DNA of 64,000 bases, from contig KQ965831.1 of NCBI GenBank assembly GCA_001574975.1, positions 72,214 through 136,213 of the forward strand, given 5' to 3'. This DNA comes from Gonapodya prolifera JEL478. Lineage: Eukaryota; Monoblepharomycota; Monoblepharidomycetes; Monoblepharidales; Gonapodyaceae. The notes under the pieces are model-generated. The model worked only from the letters and a program-made list of their open reading frames with translations. It had not been told where the DNA came from and did not search any database. Shown here piece after piece: positions 11,261 through 22,008 of the stretch (its first letter is position 1; each line of letters begins with the position of its first letter). The position numbers and the translations under genes were made by a program.

Positions 11261-12027
11261 TTTGCTGGTCGGGAATTTTCTGTCGTGAATGGAATGGAAT
11301 GGCGGTTTCATCAGGTCGTCAACCCACCCCGCTCCGCCCGATACCCGTTGATTGGGGTGCAGGTCACTCACCGTCTGTTCTACTCTTACTCCTGCTCTTC
11401 TCACTCGACTGACTGAGTCAAGGTGGGTCGCGTCACGTTTGGGTAAAAGGTTCGTTCAAGGTGCCAGCCTGCCAGGTCTGGTGCCGAGCTCTGCGGGGAC
11501 ACCTCAAAAGGTGTGAGTGTATTTTCGGAATTGCGGGGGGCGAGACGCACACGACAATTTACAGCGGATTTCAGTAATCCAAGTCCATCATGCCGCTATG
11601 ATTCCAATTTTTCGATCATTTGCATGTCTTCGCTTTTCCTTTTCCTGCGGAGTTCAACCTCGTCCAATTAGGGTGATCACCAGTCGGACTTGTCCCGACA
11701 GCTACTCGCGATCTGATACAACTACGTCTATATCGCACTCCCGTCTCATGCGCATTGGAGTGTCTTTCGGGGATGTCAATTCGAAATCGAACCCAGAGGA
11801 CATAAGCACTCTCTCCCGCTGTGATGATGCCCCAACCGTTTATATAGCTCGACATAGTTTTATGTATTACTTCCTAGCCAATCAACATTTTGTAAAGTTG
11901 TCGTCAAAGTCTTAGCGCTTGGCGCCAAGATGTCACGTCATCAGTTTGCTTTGGTGCCGCCACTGGATCGTCGAAAATCGGTGTCACTTATTTTGCAGAT
12001 AAGATCGCAGATGTACGAAACAAGCAC
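11261..12027 (+). other. Intergenic, no gene seen
   Basis: This holds the promoter side of the minus-strand kinase and the 3' flank of the next minus-strand gene. No frame has recognisable domains. Confidence 0.5.
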
Positions 12028-12732
12028 TTACAGGAAGCTTTGCGCGAAGGATCCCAATTGCGCTCCCACATCACCACCGAGCTTTTCCTGGATGAGTTTG
12101 ACGAGGGAGTCGGCGTCTAGATTTTCCAAGAGAGGAGCAGACGGGTAAATGCAAGACAGATGAGGTGAAACCGAAAGATTTTAGAAACGAGACAAAGCAA
12201 TAACACAAGTTCGAACTCACTGAGGTGACCTCCACCTTGGACGTCCTTGGGAGAAAGCTGCGAGAGGAGTCCTTGAACGGCAGAGAGGTCAAGACCGGGG
12301 GGAAGCTTTGCTGTAGGGCGATCCAATTGCGAGATGTGATATGCACGTGCACAAAACAGGCCGTGTTCAGGGACACGTTGTGCAGTCGCCAAGAGACATG
12401 AATCGAGACTCACACGCAAGCTGCTGCACATCGATGTGGCTCAAGAAGTCCGGCAGCTGGATGTTTCCTCCCTGTCCTCCGGCTCCGCCAAGGGCCGATT
12501 GGGCAGTTTTGAGAACAGACCCGAAGTCCAATCCACCAGCGGCTGCTCCCCCCGAAGCGCCTGCTCCGGAGAACGAGGACAAAGCGTCGCCAAGACCAGC
12601 GGACGATGCCAGCCCGGCGAGTCCACCAACCGGGGCCGAGGTTTGGTCGGCTGCAGAGAGCTGGTCTGCTTGGTTGGACGCCGCCGCAGCCGGCTGCTGG
12701 AAGGCAGATGAGGCGAGTTTTCCGAAATCCAT
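12028..12732 (-). CDS. Small Ala/Gly/Ser-rich protein, function unknown
   Basis: Proposed structure is complement(join(12028..12116,12221..12310,12414..12732)), 165 residues, with GTGAGT donors and both introns in phase 1. It begins MDFGKLASSAF and has a long Ala/Gly/Ser-rich middle with repeated GGLAGLAS/GAGGQGG-like segments. It ends in an amphipathic helix (LVKLIQEKLGG) and FAQSFL. The MDFG start and terminal -FL resemble small fungal proteins sometimes called beta-flanking-like, but I am not certain of that. A GTAAGT immediately overlaps the stop codon, so a further exon is possible. Confidence 0.65.
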
Positions 12733-13202
12733 GGCTGATTCACTCCTGTGTGTGTGTTTTCGGTTGTTTATAAGTCCGGAGAGAGCCCTGCTTGGCGCAG
12801 CCACGGCGGCAGAACCTTTAGAAAAAAAGGAAAAAACAAGATGCCACCCGATTGCCCCCGTCCCCCTCCTGTGGTTCGGCTCGTAAATGGGCAACGTTTA
12901 TGGAATCTTTTCCCCTCGAAGTCTCTGCGCGAATTGTATCCTAGCTACAAATCGAAGCATAGGACAGTCAATAGAGGAAGCTTGGCACGGCCTCTCCTGC
13001 AGGAGATAAAACACGCAAAGCTTCCCAACCTAAATGTGGTAAGCTGCTGTTTACATAGCTTCGAGAATTCTAGAATTTATCCACACGGGTTTCCGAACGT
13101 TGCATCTGTACCAAAGTACTTATTGATCAAGACACAACGATAAGGGCAATTGCTCACAATCCTGCATTCCCACCCTAGCTCAGATTACCAAGCTCAAACT
13201 GA
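12733..13202 (+). other. Intergenic, no gene seen
   Basis: This is the 5' flank of the Ala/Gly-rich gene and the 3' flank of the kinase-Sel1 relic. Nothing else is recognisable. Confidence 0.5.
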
Positions 13203-16200
13203 CTACTCATTCAAATGACTACGACTACGCGACCGTTCCATGCTCGCGCTAGCAGTCAGGTCGCCTTCTGCAAAAGCCTCAGTGTACAGGTTCGCAGCAG
13301 TTGCCAAGTTCACCTCCATCCCGCCACGGCCATCCTCGTACATTCCCGCGAGTCGAGTCTTCGCCATGCACCAGAGATTACGCCTGTAGCATTCCGCTGC
13401 TTTCTCATCGTCTTCGACTCTCCCACCCCATCCAAACTCGAAGAGTATTCCAAGCGCCGGCCACGAGGGAGCACTTCCGTTTCTTGCCGCCACCCTCGCA
13501 AATAGTTACTCTGCCGCGACGATGTCAGGGTCACCACCTTCGATGCTGTTCATGTGAAAGAAATGTGCGAGACTCAATTGGCTGAACGCGTGGCCCTCCG
13601 CTGCAGCTGCAATGAAGAAGTCTTTCGGAAGTCCCAAATTCTGTGGCACTCCTTGTCCACCAAGGAGCATCCACGCAATATTGTTTTGCGCGCCTGTAAA
13701 ACGAAGATTAGCCGCATTCTCGTACCACATTGCGGCCTCCTGCTCGTTTTTTGGAACGTCCTGTCCACTTGCATACATGCTCCCAAGAGTAAACTGCGCC
13801 TCTTTCAGGCCTTGGTTGGCCGAACTCCGGTACCAATAAACTGCCTTGTCGGTGTCCTTGAGTCCACCACGCCCTTCATCATACACGTTGCCGAGGGCAA
13901 ACTGTGCTTCCTTGACACCTTGCTCGGCCGCTAGGTTATGCCACCTCACCGCTTCGATCTCATCCTTATGCGCACCCCCAGCATTTTCAAATACATTTCC
14001 AAGGTTTTACTGAGCCGACGCGATGCCTTGGTCCGCGGCTTTCCTGTACCACTTCAACGCCTGTTCCACATTTGTGACAAAGCCGCCGCGCCCATCTTCG
14101 TACATTCTTCCAAGATTGTTCTGCGCTCCTGCGTTGCCACGATCAGCTGCTCTTCCGTACCACAGGATCGCTTCGCTTTCATCTTTGTCCACACCCACAC
14201 CATGTTCAAACATCCTCGCAATATTGGTCTGGGCAGAAGCATCGCCCTATTTAGACGCCGCTGTACCACTTGAACGTCTCTGTTTCATCATTTGCAACTC
14301 CACCACGACCATCTTCGTACATCCTTCCCAGATTGTTCTGAGCGCCAGAGTCCCCCTGATGAGCAGATTTCATGTACCAAACGACTGCGATCTGTTCATC
14401 TTTTGGAACCCCTTCTCCGTTCTCGTACTGGAGACCAACCTCAAACTGAGCTGCTGCATTACCACCCTCAGCCGCTTTCCTAAGCCAAAGTGCAGCAGTG
14501 CTCTCGTTCTTAGGTTCTCCTTGCCCATGTCTGAAGCACTTGACGAGATTGTAATGCGCCCTGGAATCACCGTGTTCAGTGGCCACCTTGTACCACTTTA
14601 CTGCTTCTGCGAGGGGCTTGGGCGCACCTCGCAGGTTGCTGAGTCCGATTCCGCTGAGGCCACCCTCCACACACCGACACGTCAACGAAATCACACGCAA
14701 CCACCTCTCATAAGCGGATAAGACATAGCGTAAATTAGAACTTAGGCGATTTATAGACGACTTTGTATCTGTTACAAAGGAAGCTCAGCTCTACCCAAAA
14801 CTAGCTCTGCTTCGGAACCCCCCCGTCGTCACCCCCTGGTCACTCGGTGTGACTGCCTGTCTCGTACTCGTACCCCGTGTTTCACCCATACTCGTTATCT
14901 GCACGCCGCCTGCGTGCCCCCCGGCCTTCCCCGTAGACACTCCGCAGAACCCCCCGCGACCGCTCCCCCTGACACTTCAATCTCGTCCTTCACCAACCCA
15001 CCCCTTCCGGTGGCAAACATTCGCCCAAGGTTGCTCTGAGCACCAGCGACACCCTGTGCGGCGGCCCTCCTGTGCCAATATGCTGCCGTCACTTCGTTCT
15101 CCACCACTCCCTCCCCATGATCATAGCATAAAAACAGATTGTACTGGGCGTCAGCGATTCCCTGGTCTGCAGCCTTCTTGAACTAACGCTACGGCCTCAC
15201 TATTATTCTTAGTCACACCTTGTTTTGTAGCAGACACCGAGATTGTTCTGAACCATGGCGTCATTCTGGTTTGCTGCCTTGTGATACCATTGGACTGATA
15301 CAAGCTCGTCTTTTGCTACACCTTGCCCATTAGCGTAGCACACTCCTAGATTGTATTCGGCGTTTGCATAGCGCTTATCTGCAGCTCTTGTGAACCACAT
15401 GACGGCCATGATATCGTCCTTCTGAAGTTTGCGCACAGCAGTCCTATGTTGAACTCCGCTGCTGCTTTGCCCTTATTGGCAGCCTGCAAGAACCACTCGC
15501 AAGCTGATCTTGCGTTCTTCTTCACACCGTGCCCATGATAATAATAGTCTCCCACGTCACAGATGGCATCCACGATCCGTGATCAACTGCTGCATTTTTG
15601 CACCATTAAAAGAGATTTCGAAATCCTTTTCACAGATTCCAAAACCGCTTTTGAAAAAGAAGTAAAGTTGATCTTGAGCCATCCCGTGACCAAATTCAGC
15701 TGCGCGAAGGTACACTTTTGACGCAATGTCGAAGTCTTGTTCATGTCCATCGCGGCCATAGTGGGACGACCGTCCCAGAGCAAAAAGCGATCCCACGTCT
15801 CCATCCAGATGCTCGGGCGTACCGTTTTTTTACTCCATAACATTGGTATCTGATCGTTCAGGTCTGCATATTTGTACGTCCAAAATTGTAGGTGACACCG
15901 TAACACGAGATGTCTGTTAGTCGGATTTCAGTTGTGCAAGGAATGCATTTCACTTAGGAAGGGCGCTCACTTGGATTGTGACGCCAGCAGTCCTTCATAA
16001 GCGATTCCAATTCCTTCGGCATGTTGTCTTCGGTGGTAAGCTCAGTCCTAAAATGTGGATCGTGTTCCATTTCAATCCAAATTGCCTCCAGCGAAAGCAC
16101 AGCGAAGGGACTCTTCCCCGGCCAAAGCAACAATTGCAAAGTCAGACGATCTCAAGACCTTTTCACGCTCCACTTACCATGTATATAAACATTGAAAAAG

Positions 16201-17327
16201 CGTATACGTCATCTGCCTTTGACGGCCCGGCTCCCAGTAGCAATCGCTCCGGTGACATGAATCTGGCCGTTCCGGCACGTTCCCCAGTTTTCTCACCGTG
16301 GGAAGACTCCACGTACTTCAAAGAACCAAAGTCAGTCAGAATCCCCACGACTAGAATCGTCTACAAGTGCGTTATCAGGCTTCAGATCCGCATGGATGGG
16401 CGTGAAGGTACTCCATGGCTTGTGAATATCCAAAAGCTAAAGTGTTCTGGTGATTGATGTCAATAAAGGTTATAAATGTACGCAGGACTCACAATTAGGA
16501 GGACTTCATTTTGCCGATGTGGTTCATTCCGATACTGATGAAATTTTCTTAAATACTTCACAGGACTGCCATTCTCCATGATTGGAGACAGAAACGCGTA
16601 GCCATTTTCCCTTTTCACGATGCCATACAAGCGAAGGACGTGTTTGGAATTGGTGTTGAACCAAATGGTTGCTTCGTTCTCAAACGACTGACCACAAGTT
16701 CGGCGGCGACGTTACTGAGAATTCAAGCAGCACAATTAATTATAAACACCTTCCTCTCGTATCCCGGTCGGAATCTGACAACCTTGACCGCGACATTAAT
16801 GTATCCGTACCATTTGCAACGGTAGACATCCCCAGAACCCCCTTCCGCGAATTTGTCGAATATAGAGCATGAAAATTTGATTCTTTCACTTCCCAGTCTT
16901 TGGGAGTACCGAGAAGCCCGGTCCCACTGAATAAAGGCTTTTCTCGTTGGCTGGAGGAGCTTGACGCCTGGTTGTTGCCGAACTGTATATCAAAGGGCGC
17001 GGACATGACAGCCGGACAGCCATCACGGATGGGAGGAGTCTTATCTGCCGGATATGATTACAAAGCGATTGGAGATGGGATCGAAGGGTTCTTCACTTGA
17101 TAACAGTTACCTACGAGGATGGTGTCGATCGAAGGATCACATGTGAGGCAGATCCACTCAATCCTTTCCTCAGGGTCGCTGCTGGCCGAAAATACTGGAT
17201 GGGAAGCATCGGAACTTCCTCTCGAATCCCCGGACAAAAGCCTTGGCCATGGCCTGTGAGTAAAAATCTTCCCCATCGCGAATGTCCAGGCCGGGGGATC
17301 AGCACAGTACAAAGAGAAGGATATCAT
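13203..17327 (-). pseudogene. Protein kinase - Sel1-repeat fusion, decayed
   Basis: Reading right to left, a kinase domain is followed by at least ten Sel1-like repeats. Kinase pieces are an N-lobe segment with HVLRLYGIV and MENGSP (about 16500-16700), EYLHAH then ADLKPDN at the catalytic loop, ILTDFGSLKYVE (DFG), RFMSPERLL, and CWRHNPSERPS. The Sel1 part repeats GAQNNLGRMYEDGRGG-type motifs with WY..AA helices between 13203 and 15600. The kinase catalytic loop and DFG lie in three different frames within about 80 nt, and the Sel1 region has several more shifts and stops. No set of introns removes them all. Such fusions signal by protein-protein contacts in other fungi; here the locus seems dead. 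The segment 16760-17327 has open frames but no certain domain. Confidence 0.75.
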
Positions 17328-17364
17328 AGAAGAGACTTTGTACTTGATTACAAATACTTCAACA

Positions 17365-18911
17365 TTATGGGCATACTCCCATCTTGCTTTCGAACGTATT
17401 CAAAGCACCAAGCACCTCCAGCTCACCGAGAGCACGAAGCAAGATAGCAAGATACTTGATCACTTTGTATTTGTTGTCCCTCTTGTTGCTTTTGGACGCA
17501 TTTCCCGGCAAGGCTTCCTCCGCTCCGGTCTCAAGATCAAGCTTCAAACAATTGTCGAACACGAGCACACCTGGCTCTACCGCAGTACGAGCAACGTGGA
17601 TATTTTGCCAGTCGCGGAGGAAAGCGGCTGCTGAGAGGACATTTCTCGCTGCCGCTGCGAACGCAATCCGAAACTGGAAAAGGACCGCTTCCTCGTTTGG
17701 AATCCAGTCGAGCAAAGCACGGGCCACAGCGTCACCGCGCAGCTTCTGGACATGAGTCTCAAGTCGTTCCGCGTAAAACTTTGCCATCGTGACAAAGCCG
17801 GAGGATTCCATTTGTGCCATGGAAATGCAATATGCAACGTCAGAGAAAGGGTTCCCGGTAGTGGCGGTTTGCCAATCCACGCAAATCATCCTAGTTTCCA
17901 AGTCGGAGACAGAGTCTGGAACATCGATGGGTTTGGTGAAAAACAGGTTCCCAGAGTGTGCGTCTCCGTGCAGCAAGGTGCGGGGACCGTTGGACAAATA
18001 TCGTAACAGCTGGGGCATCAGCCTCACAATGGTGTCCCCAGTTTGAATGTCTCTTTGCGGATCCATCATGATTGAGTGGCCTTTCTTCCTCACGGGTGAC
18101 CATCCAGTCGAGGATAAGGCCGTAAATATGGGTGCAGCGTCCGCCAGAACAGCACTGGTGATTCTGTCAAGATTTTATGAAGCCTGAGTGTCCACACCAA
18201 ATTCCAGGAAACTGGCGTGCATCCAGGCATATCGATCAAGAATTGTGCGCGTCTGATGGACCGACGACGTGCTATCATATCTGAAGTGGAGGAGGTAGCT
18301 AGCATTGACCGTGCTTGTCAAGGAAGGCTGCCGACATACCGGTAAAACCCCGAGAGATCCTCCATGAGAAGAGTGGTCTCTCCAGAAATTAGCGTTACGT
18401 TTGTTGAATAGATTTTGGGAACCCTCACGAGACCTTCTCCCCAACCATCAAGAGCACCACTGCGGAACGCATTTTCGTAGAACGATGCCTCCGTCGCTCC
18501 AACGCCTCCGAAACCTGTAGCGATGCGTTGTGCAAAAGTGGCCGTCTTAGAGCTTTTGCACACCAACGTCTTTGGAAGCGCGGGTTCCAGGGAATCACTG
18601 TCGCCGACATATGTGAGTTTAATCCGAAATAGATCCGATGTGACACCGTTCCACGTGCCGAGTAGCGGCTCCACTATGAAACTTGATATTTGGGGCTGTC
18701 CCTTGAGACATGGCGTCCTCGAAAGGACTCGCTCTAGGAAGTCCGGAGTGACCGTAATGTCCGAAATGTTCACCTTCGGTCCCCGTGTACGGCTAGCGAC
18801 AGCCTGGTATGCCCGTTTTGCGAAGCGCCAAGGAACGTGAACCAAGAATCCAAGAGTTGCGCGGACGATTGCAGTCAAGAGGAACACAACGAGAGCGGGA
18901 AAGGATGGCAT
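17365..18911 (-). pseudogene. CHK/APH-like kinase, paralogue 2, with in-frame stop
   Basis: Structure is complement(join(17365..18280,18340..18911)), which would encode 495 codons. The intron (59 nt, GTATGT...TTCAG) sits exactly where the paralogue at 9618-11260 has its own. The start aligns (MPSFPALVVFLLTAIVR, hydrophobic anchor), as do LLHGDAHSGN, MICVDWQ and the C-terminal half, so this is a clear duplicate. One TAA at 18173-18175 interrupts the frame inside exon 2, between FLEFGVDTQAS and NLDRITSAV; sequence on both sides stays in the same frame. No GT-AG intron obviously spans it. It is either a young pseudogene, an error, or a read-through site. All other positions look constrained. Confidence 0.75.
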
Positions 18912-19418
18912 TTCCTGTTCACGCAGTTCAGATTTTAATCATCTGGTTGGTCGGGCGATTCTGAACGATTCGGCTCACTCGTATAGTCGAGGTGGGTCAA
19001 CAGCCAGGGTTTGAGAGGTGGGTCCAGTCAGGGATATGTTCTCTTTGAATTCGTACCGGCGGGAAACGACAGATGAGGGCGATAGTGGGGAGAATGTGAC
19101 AGGACTTTGACCAGAGTTTGATTCAGTGGAAAACAGAACTTGGATGGCGAAGGGTATCCAGCACCCGGAAATACTCCGTGTATACATACATCAAAAGCCC
19201 TTTCCGTTTAGATTGTCGTGGGAGAATAACAATTTCGAGACGAGTTGGTTCTGACGAATGCAATCGTCGTTTTTGTTTTGAGTTTGGTATTTGTCACAAT
19301 CACCATGGATCGGGGATATTTCGGGGATATTATTAGATGCACAAACAACCCATCTTTGAGCAAGAGAATGTTGCTGGAAATCATACATTTTCGTTGATTG
19401 ACTCTACAAATTTGATTT
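18912..19418 (+). other. Intergenic, no gene seen
   Basis: No domain in any frame. It contains the direct repeat CGGGGATATTTCGGGGATATT near 19313-19332. Confidence 0.5.
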
Positions 19419-21461
19419 CTACAACTTTGGTTGCGACGCCGTTTGCGGCTTCGACTGGTCGACGTAATGCAGGACGATGTCATTGTACACCTTTTTCATC
19501 ACGATGCGCTGGGCAGCAAAGGTGGAGTTGGCTTGGCGTTTGAAGAGTCTACGGGGTGGAAAGGACGGGGTGGGTTGCGAACACATCATGATGAATGAAT
19601 GATGTAGATATTTCGAGAAAAGGCAAATAGCGGTGAATCCCCAACGTAGATGTTGCTCACCGTGCATGAATACCCTGCGCTATAACGGCTCGGCGGAACA
19701 TGCCGAACGCAACCTGCAACCCACAGACACAGTCCAGCTCGTCGACGTACAATCCTGCACAACAAACCAAACGCCACTCACCGCATAATCCCACCCTTCA
19801 ATCGGCCACTCCATTTTTAGCTTAGAGTCTTGTGGCACCAGCCGCGCCAGCGTCTCCACGTACTCCCTCTGCACCGCCTCGATCGAAGGAATTCCAGCAA
19901 GGTCGAAATCAGGAGGGGCGTTCACGAAGCCATAGGGGTAGGGCCAGTAGAAAGATTGGCTGGGCATGATGTGCGAGTCAGGGGCTCGGTATGCATTGAA
20001 GGTGGGATGACAAAGAGATTACGGTGGCTTACGTGAAGTGCGCAAGGTCAGCGAGGGGGTGCCCGATTGTCTGCGGGTATTTGTCGGTGTAAGCATCGTT
20101 CTATCTCGAAACTGGTGCACTTCCATACTCACGCTCAGCTCCCTGTGATCGCAGTCGGGCATGACAGGTAGAAGAACCACGACTCAGAAACACAAAACCC
20201 ATGCAGTGAACGGAGGGGCCCACCACTGGAAGTAGCGCAGGATTAAAGTGCGTTCGACGTGAGCATACTGGCTGCACTTACGTCTAGTACGGCCACTATC
20301 CGAGGTTCGGTCTCGTGGAAGACAAGGTTGCTCATAACGAAGTCCTCTCATATCACAACGAGGTTCGATTTGTATAGACGCACTGAACTCACTCGAACTA
20401 GCCGTTGAAAAAAATGCAAAGTTTTGTGAGCTCTTATGATGCAACACAATCCCTGTGCCACGTTGTGACATGATGCACCCCGGCAAGACTCACCTTGAAA
20501 TCTCCGTGAAACACACACACCCTGTCCTCCACCTCATTCTTCTCAAACCAGTTGACCTGCTCGTCAATCCTCTCCAAGCTGCCCACGACCTCCCCTGTGT
20601 CCACATCACGCACTTGCGCCTGCTGCCGCTCCAGCCGGGCCCAGCTGCGGACGTTCCGGGCGTAGTACCCGCCTTGCTTGCCGTAACTCCCGAGCCCGAT
20701 CGCTCGAAAGTCGGTCGCGTGTAGCCGCGCGAGCGTCCGTGTGGCTTCGGACCAGTACGCCCCGCGTTGCGAGGCAGGAATGGAAGGCAGGCGAGGGTCG
20801 CTGAAGATGCGGCCAGGAACAAAGCTCATGATCTAGGTAATGTCGTCGGACCGGTTGTAATCGATTTGTGCGGATTGCGCTTTAAAGTGGTGCAGCTTAC
20901 GTAGAAGGATGTTTCGAGCACCGCCGGATCCTCGCACAGGACGTACGGAGTCGGAACGGGGAAATCGGTGTGGTCCTTGAGCGCCCTCATGATTCGAAAC
21001 TCTCTGTCGACCTTTTCGTGTTCCATTCACATCCAATTCGTTAGTCCATCACCAACGCGGCGGGCATGACATTCGAACTCCCTATTCCCGCCATCCACGC
21101 ACCTGATGAGCCGTGGGAGACACCAATGTTCCAGGCGGTCGCTTCCTCATGACGTATTTTGTGCCCTTCCCGTCGATAAGCTGGTAGGTGGGGTTGGACT
21201 GCCCGAGGGAGAACTGCCGCACTTCCAGTGGGGCGACGAACCCGGGGACATTACGGAGACAGAATTCGGTCAGTTTCTGCACGTTGAAGGGGGTTCGGAC
21301 GGCGGAGGTGGCTACGGGGACAGAGAAATCGTGTTCAATACTTCGTTCGGAACGATGGGAGACTTCTCCCGACCGTCAGCACAGTTTCGCTCGGCTTCGG
21401 TTCGCCGTCGATGGATGGGTAGAGTGCGACCCGTACATTGTGAAAGCTCCGCGTCTGGCAT
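19419..21461 (-). CDS. Phosphotransferase-family protein (ACAD10/11 N-domain-like APH)
   Basis: Exons read right to left are 21437-21461 (likely start MPDAELSQ), 21103-21311, 20901-21011, 20494-20832, 20282-20344, a tiny exon near 20133-20142, 20033-20070, 19782-19984, 19661-19713 and 19419-19548. Family landmarks appear in order: SLGQSNPTYQL, VMRKRPPGTL, VPTPYVLCED, MSFVPGRIF, the catalytic HGDF, VAVLD, TIGHPLADLAHF, then a C-terminal helical part with FGMFRRAVIAQGIHAR. In animals and fungi this domain precedes or accompanies acyl-CoA dehydrogenase (4-hydroxy acid metabolism); here no dehydrogenase domain follows. Two junctions do not close in frame: the conserved DWELS box (Trp/Glu not recovered) and the join after LADLAHF. 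The gene may therefore be damaged or the sequence may contain small indels. Confidence 0.7.
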
Positions 21462-22008
21462 CGCGTGGGTGTGTTGCAAGTCGGAATGTGTTTGCCGATC
21501 ATCAGATTCATCGTCACCTTCTTTCACAACTGGCTATCATGTGTGACGTCGCATATTGATTTTAATTCACGAGAACAGGGCATATGTGCTTGAATTGCAT
21601 TTCAATCGTACAATCCAGTTGCTAATCAACCTTCAGCTTGCAGGTTGGCTCTGCGGCAAAGTTCGTCCCAACTGCTAGATCAGGCGGCAACGCCGATTTT
21701 TTGGTCCTACATATTCACTCCAGTAGTATTAGCTGCCCATGATGTTTGCTAGACTTTGCGATGTGGGGATGTGTTGGCAGAATACAACACATGCATTTTA
21801 AAGATCAGCCAACGTCAGTATCGGCCTTACTGAACCATTTTCATTTCTAATATGTCGACTGATAGAATACAAGTTAAAAGTTATACACACTATCGACACA
21901 TGTTTTTTCCCTCAAAACGTCACGAAATTTGCATGTAACATGTCCACAGTACCCTGCCGAAGCACTTCCATGGCCTTCAGGCAGACAGAGACGAGTAAAC
22001 GCGCCCTA
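21462..22008 (+). other. Intergenic, no gene seen
   Basis: AT-richer stretch between two minus-strand genes; no domain seen. Confidence 0.5.
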
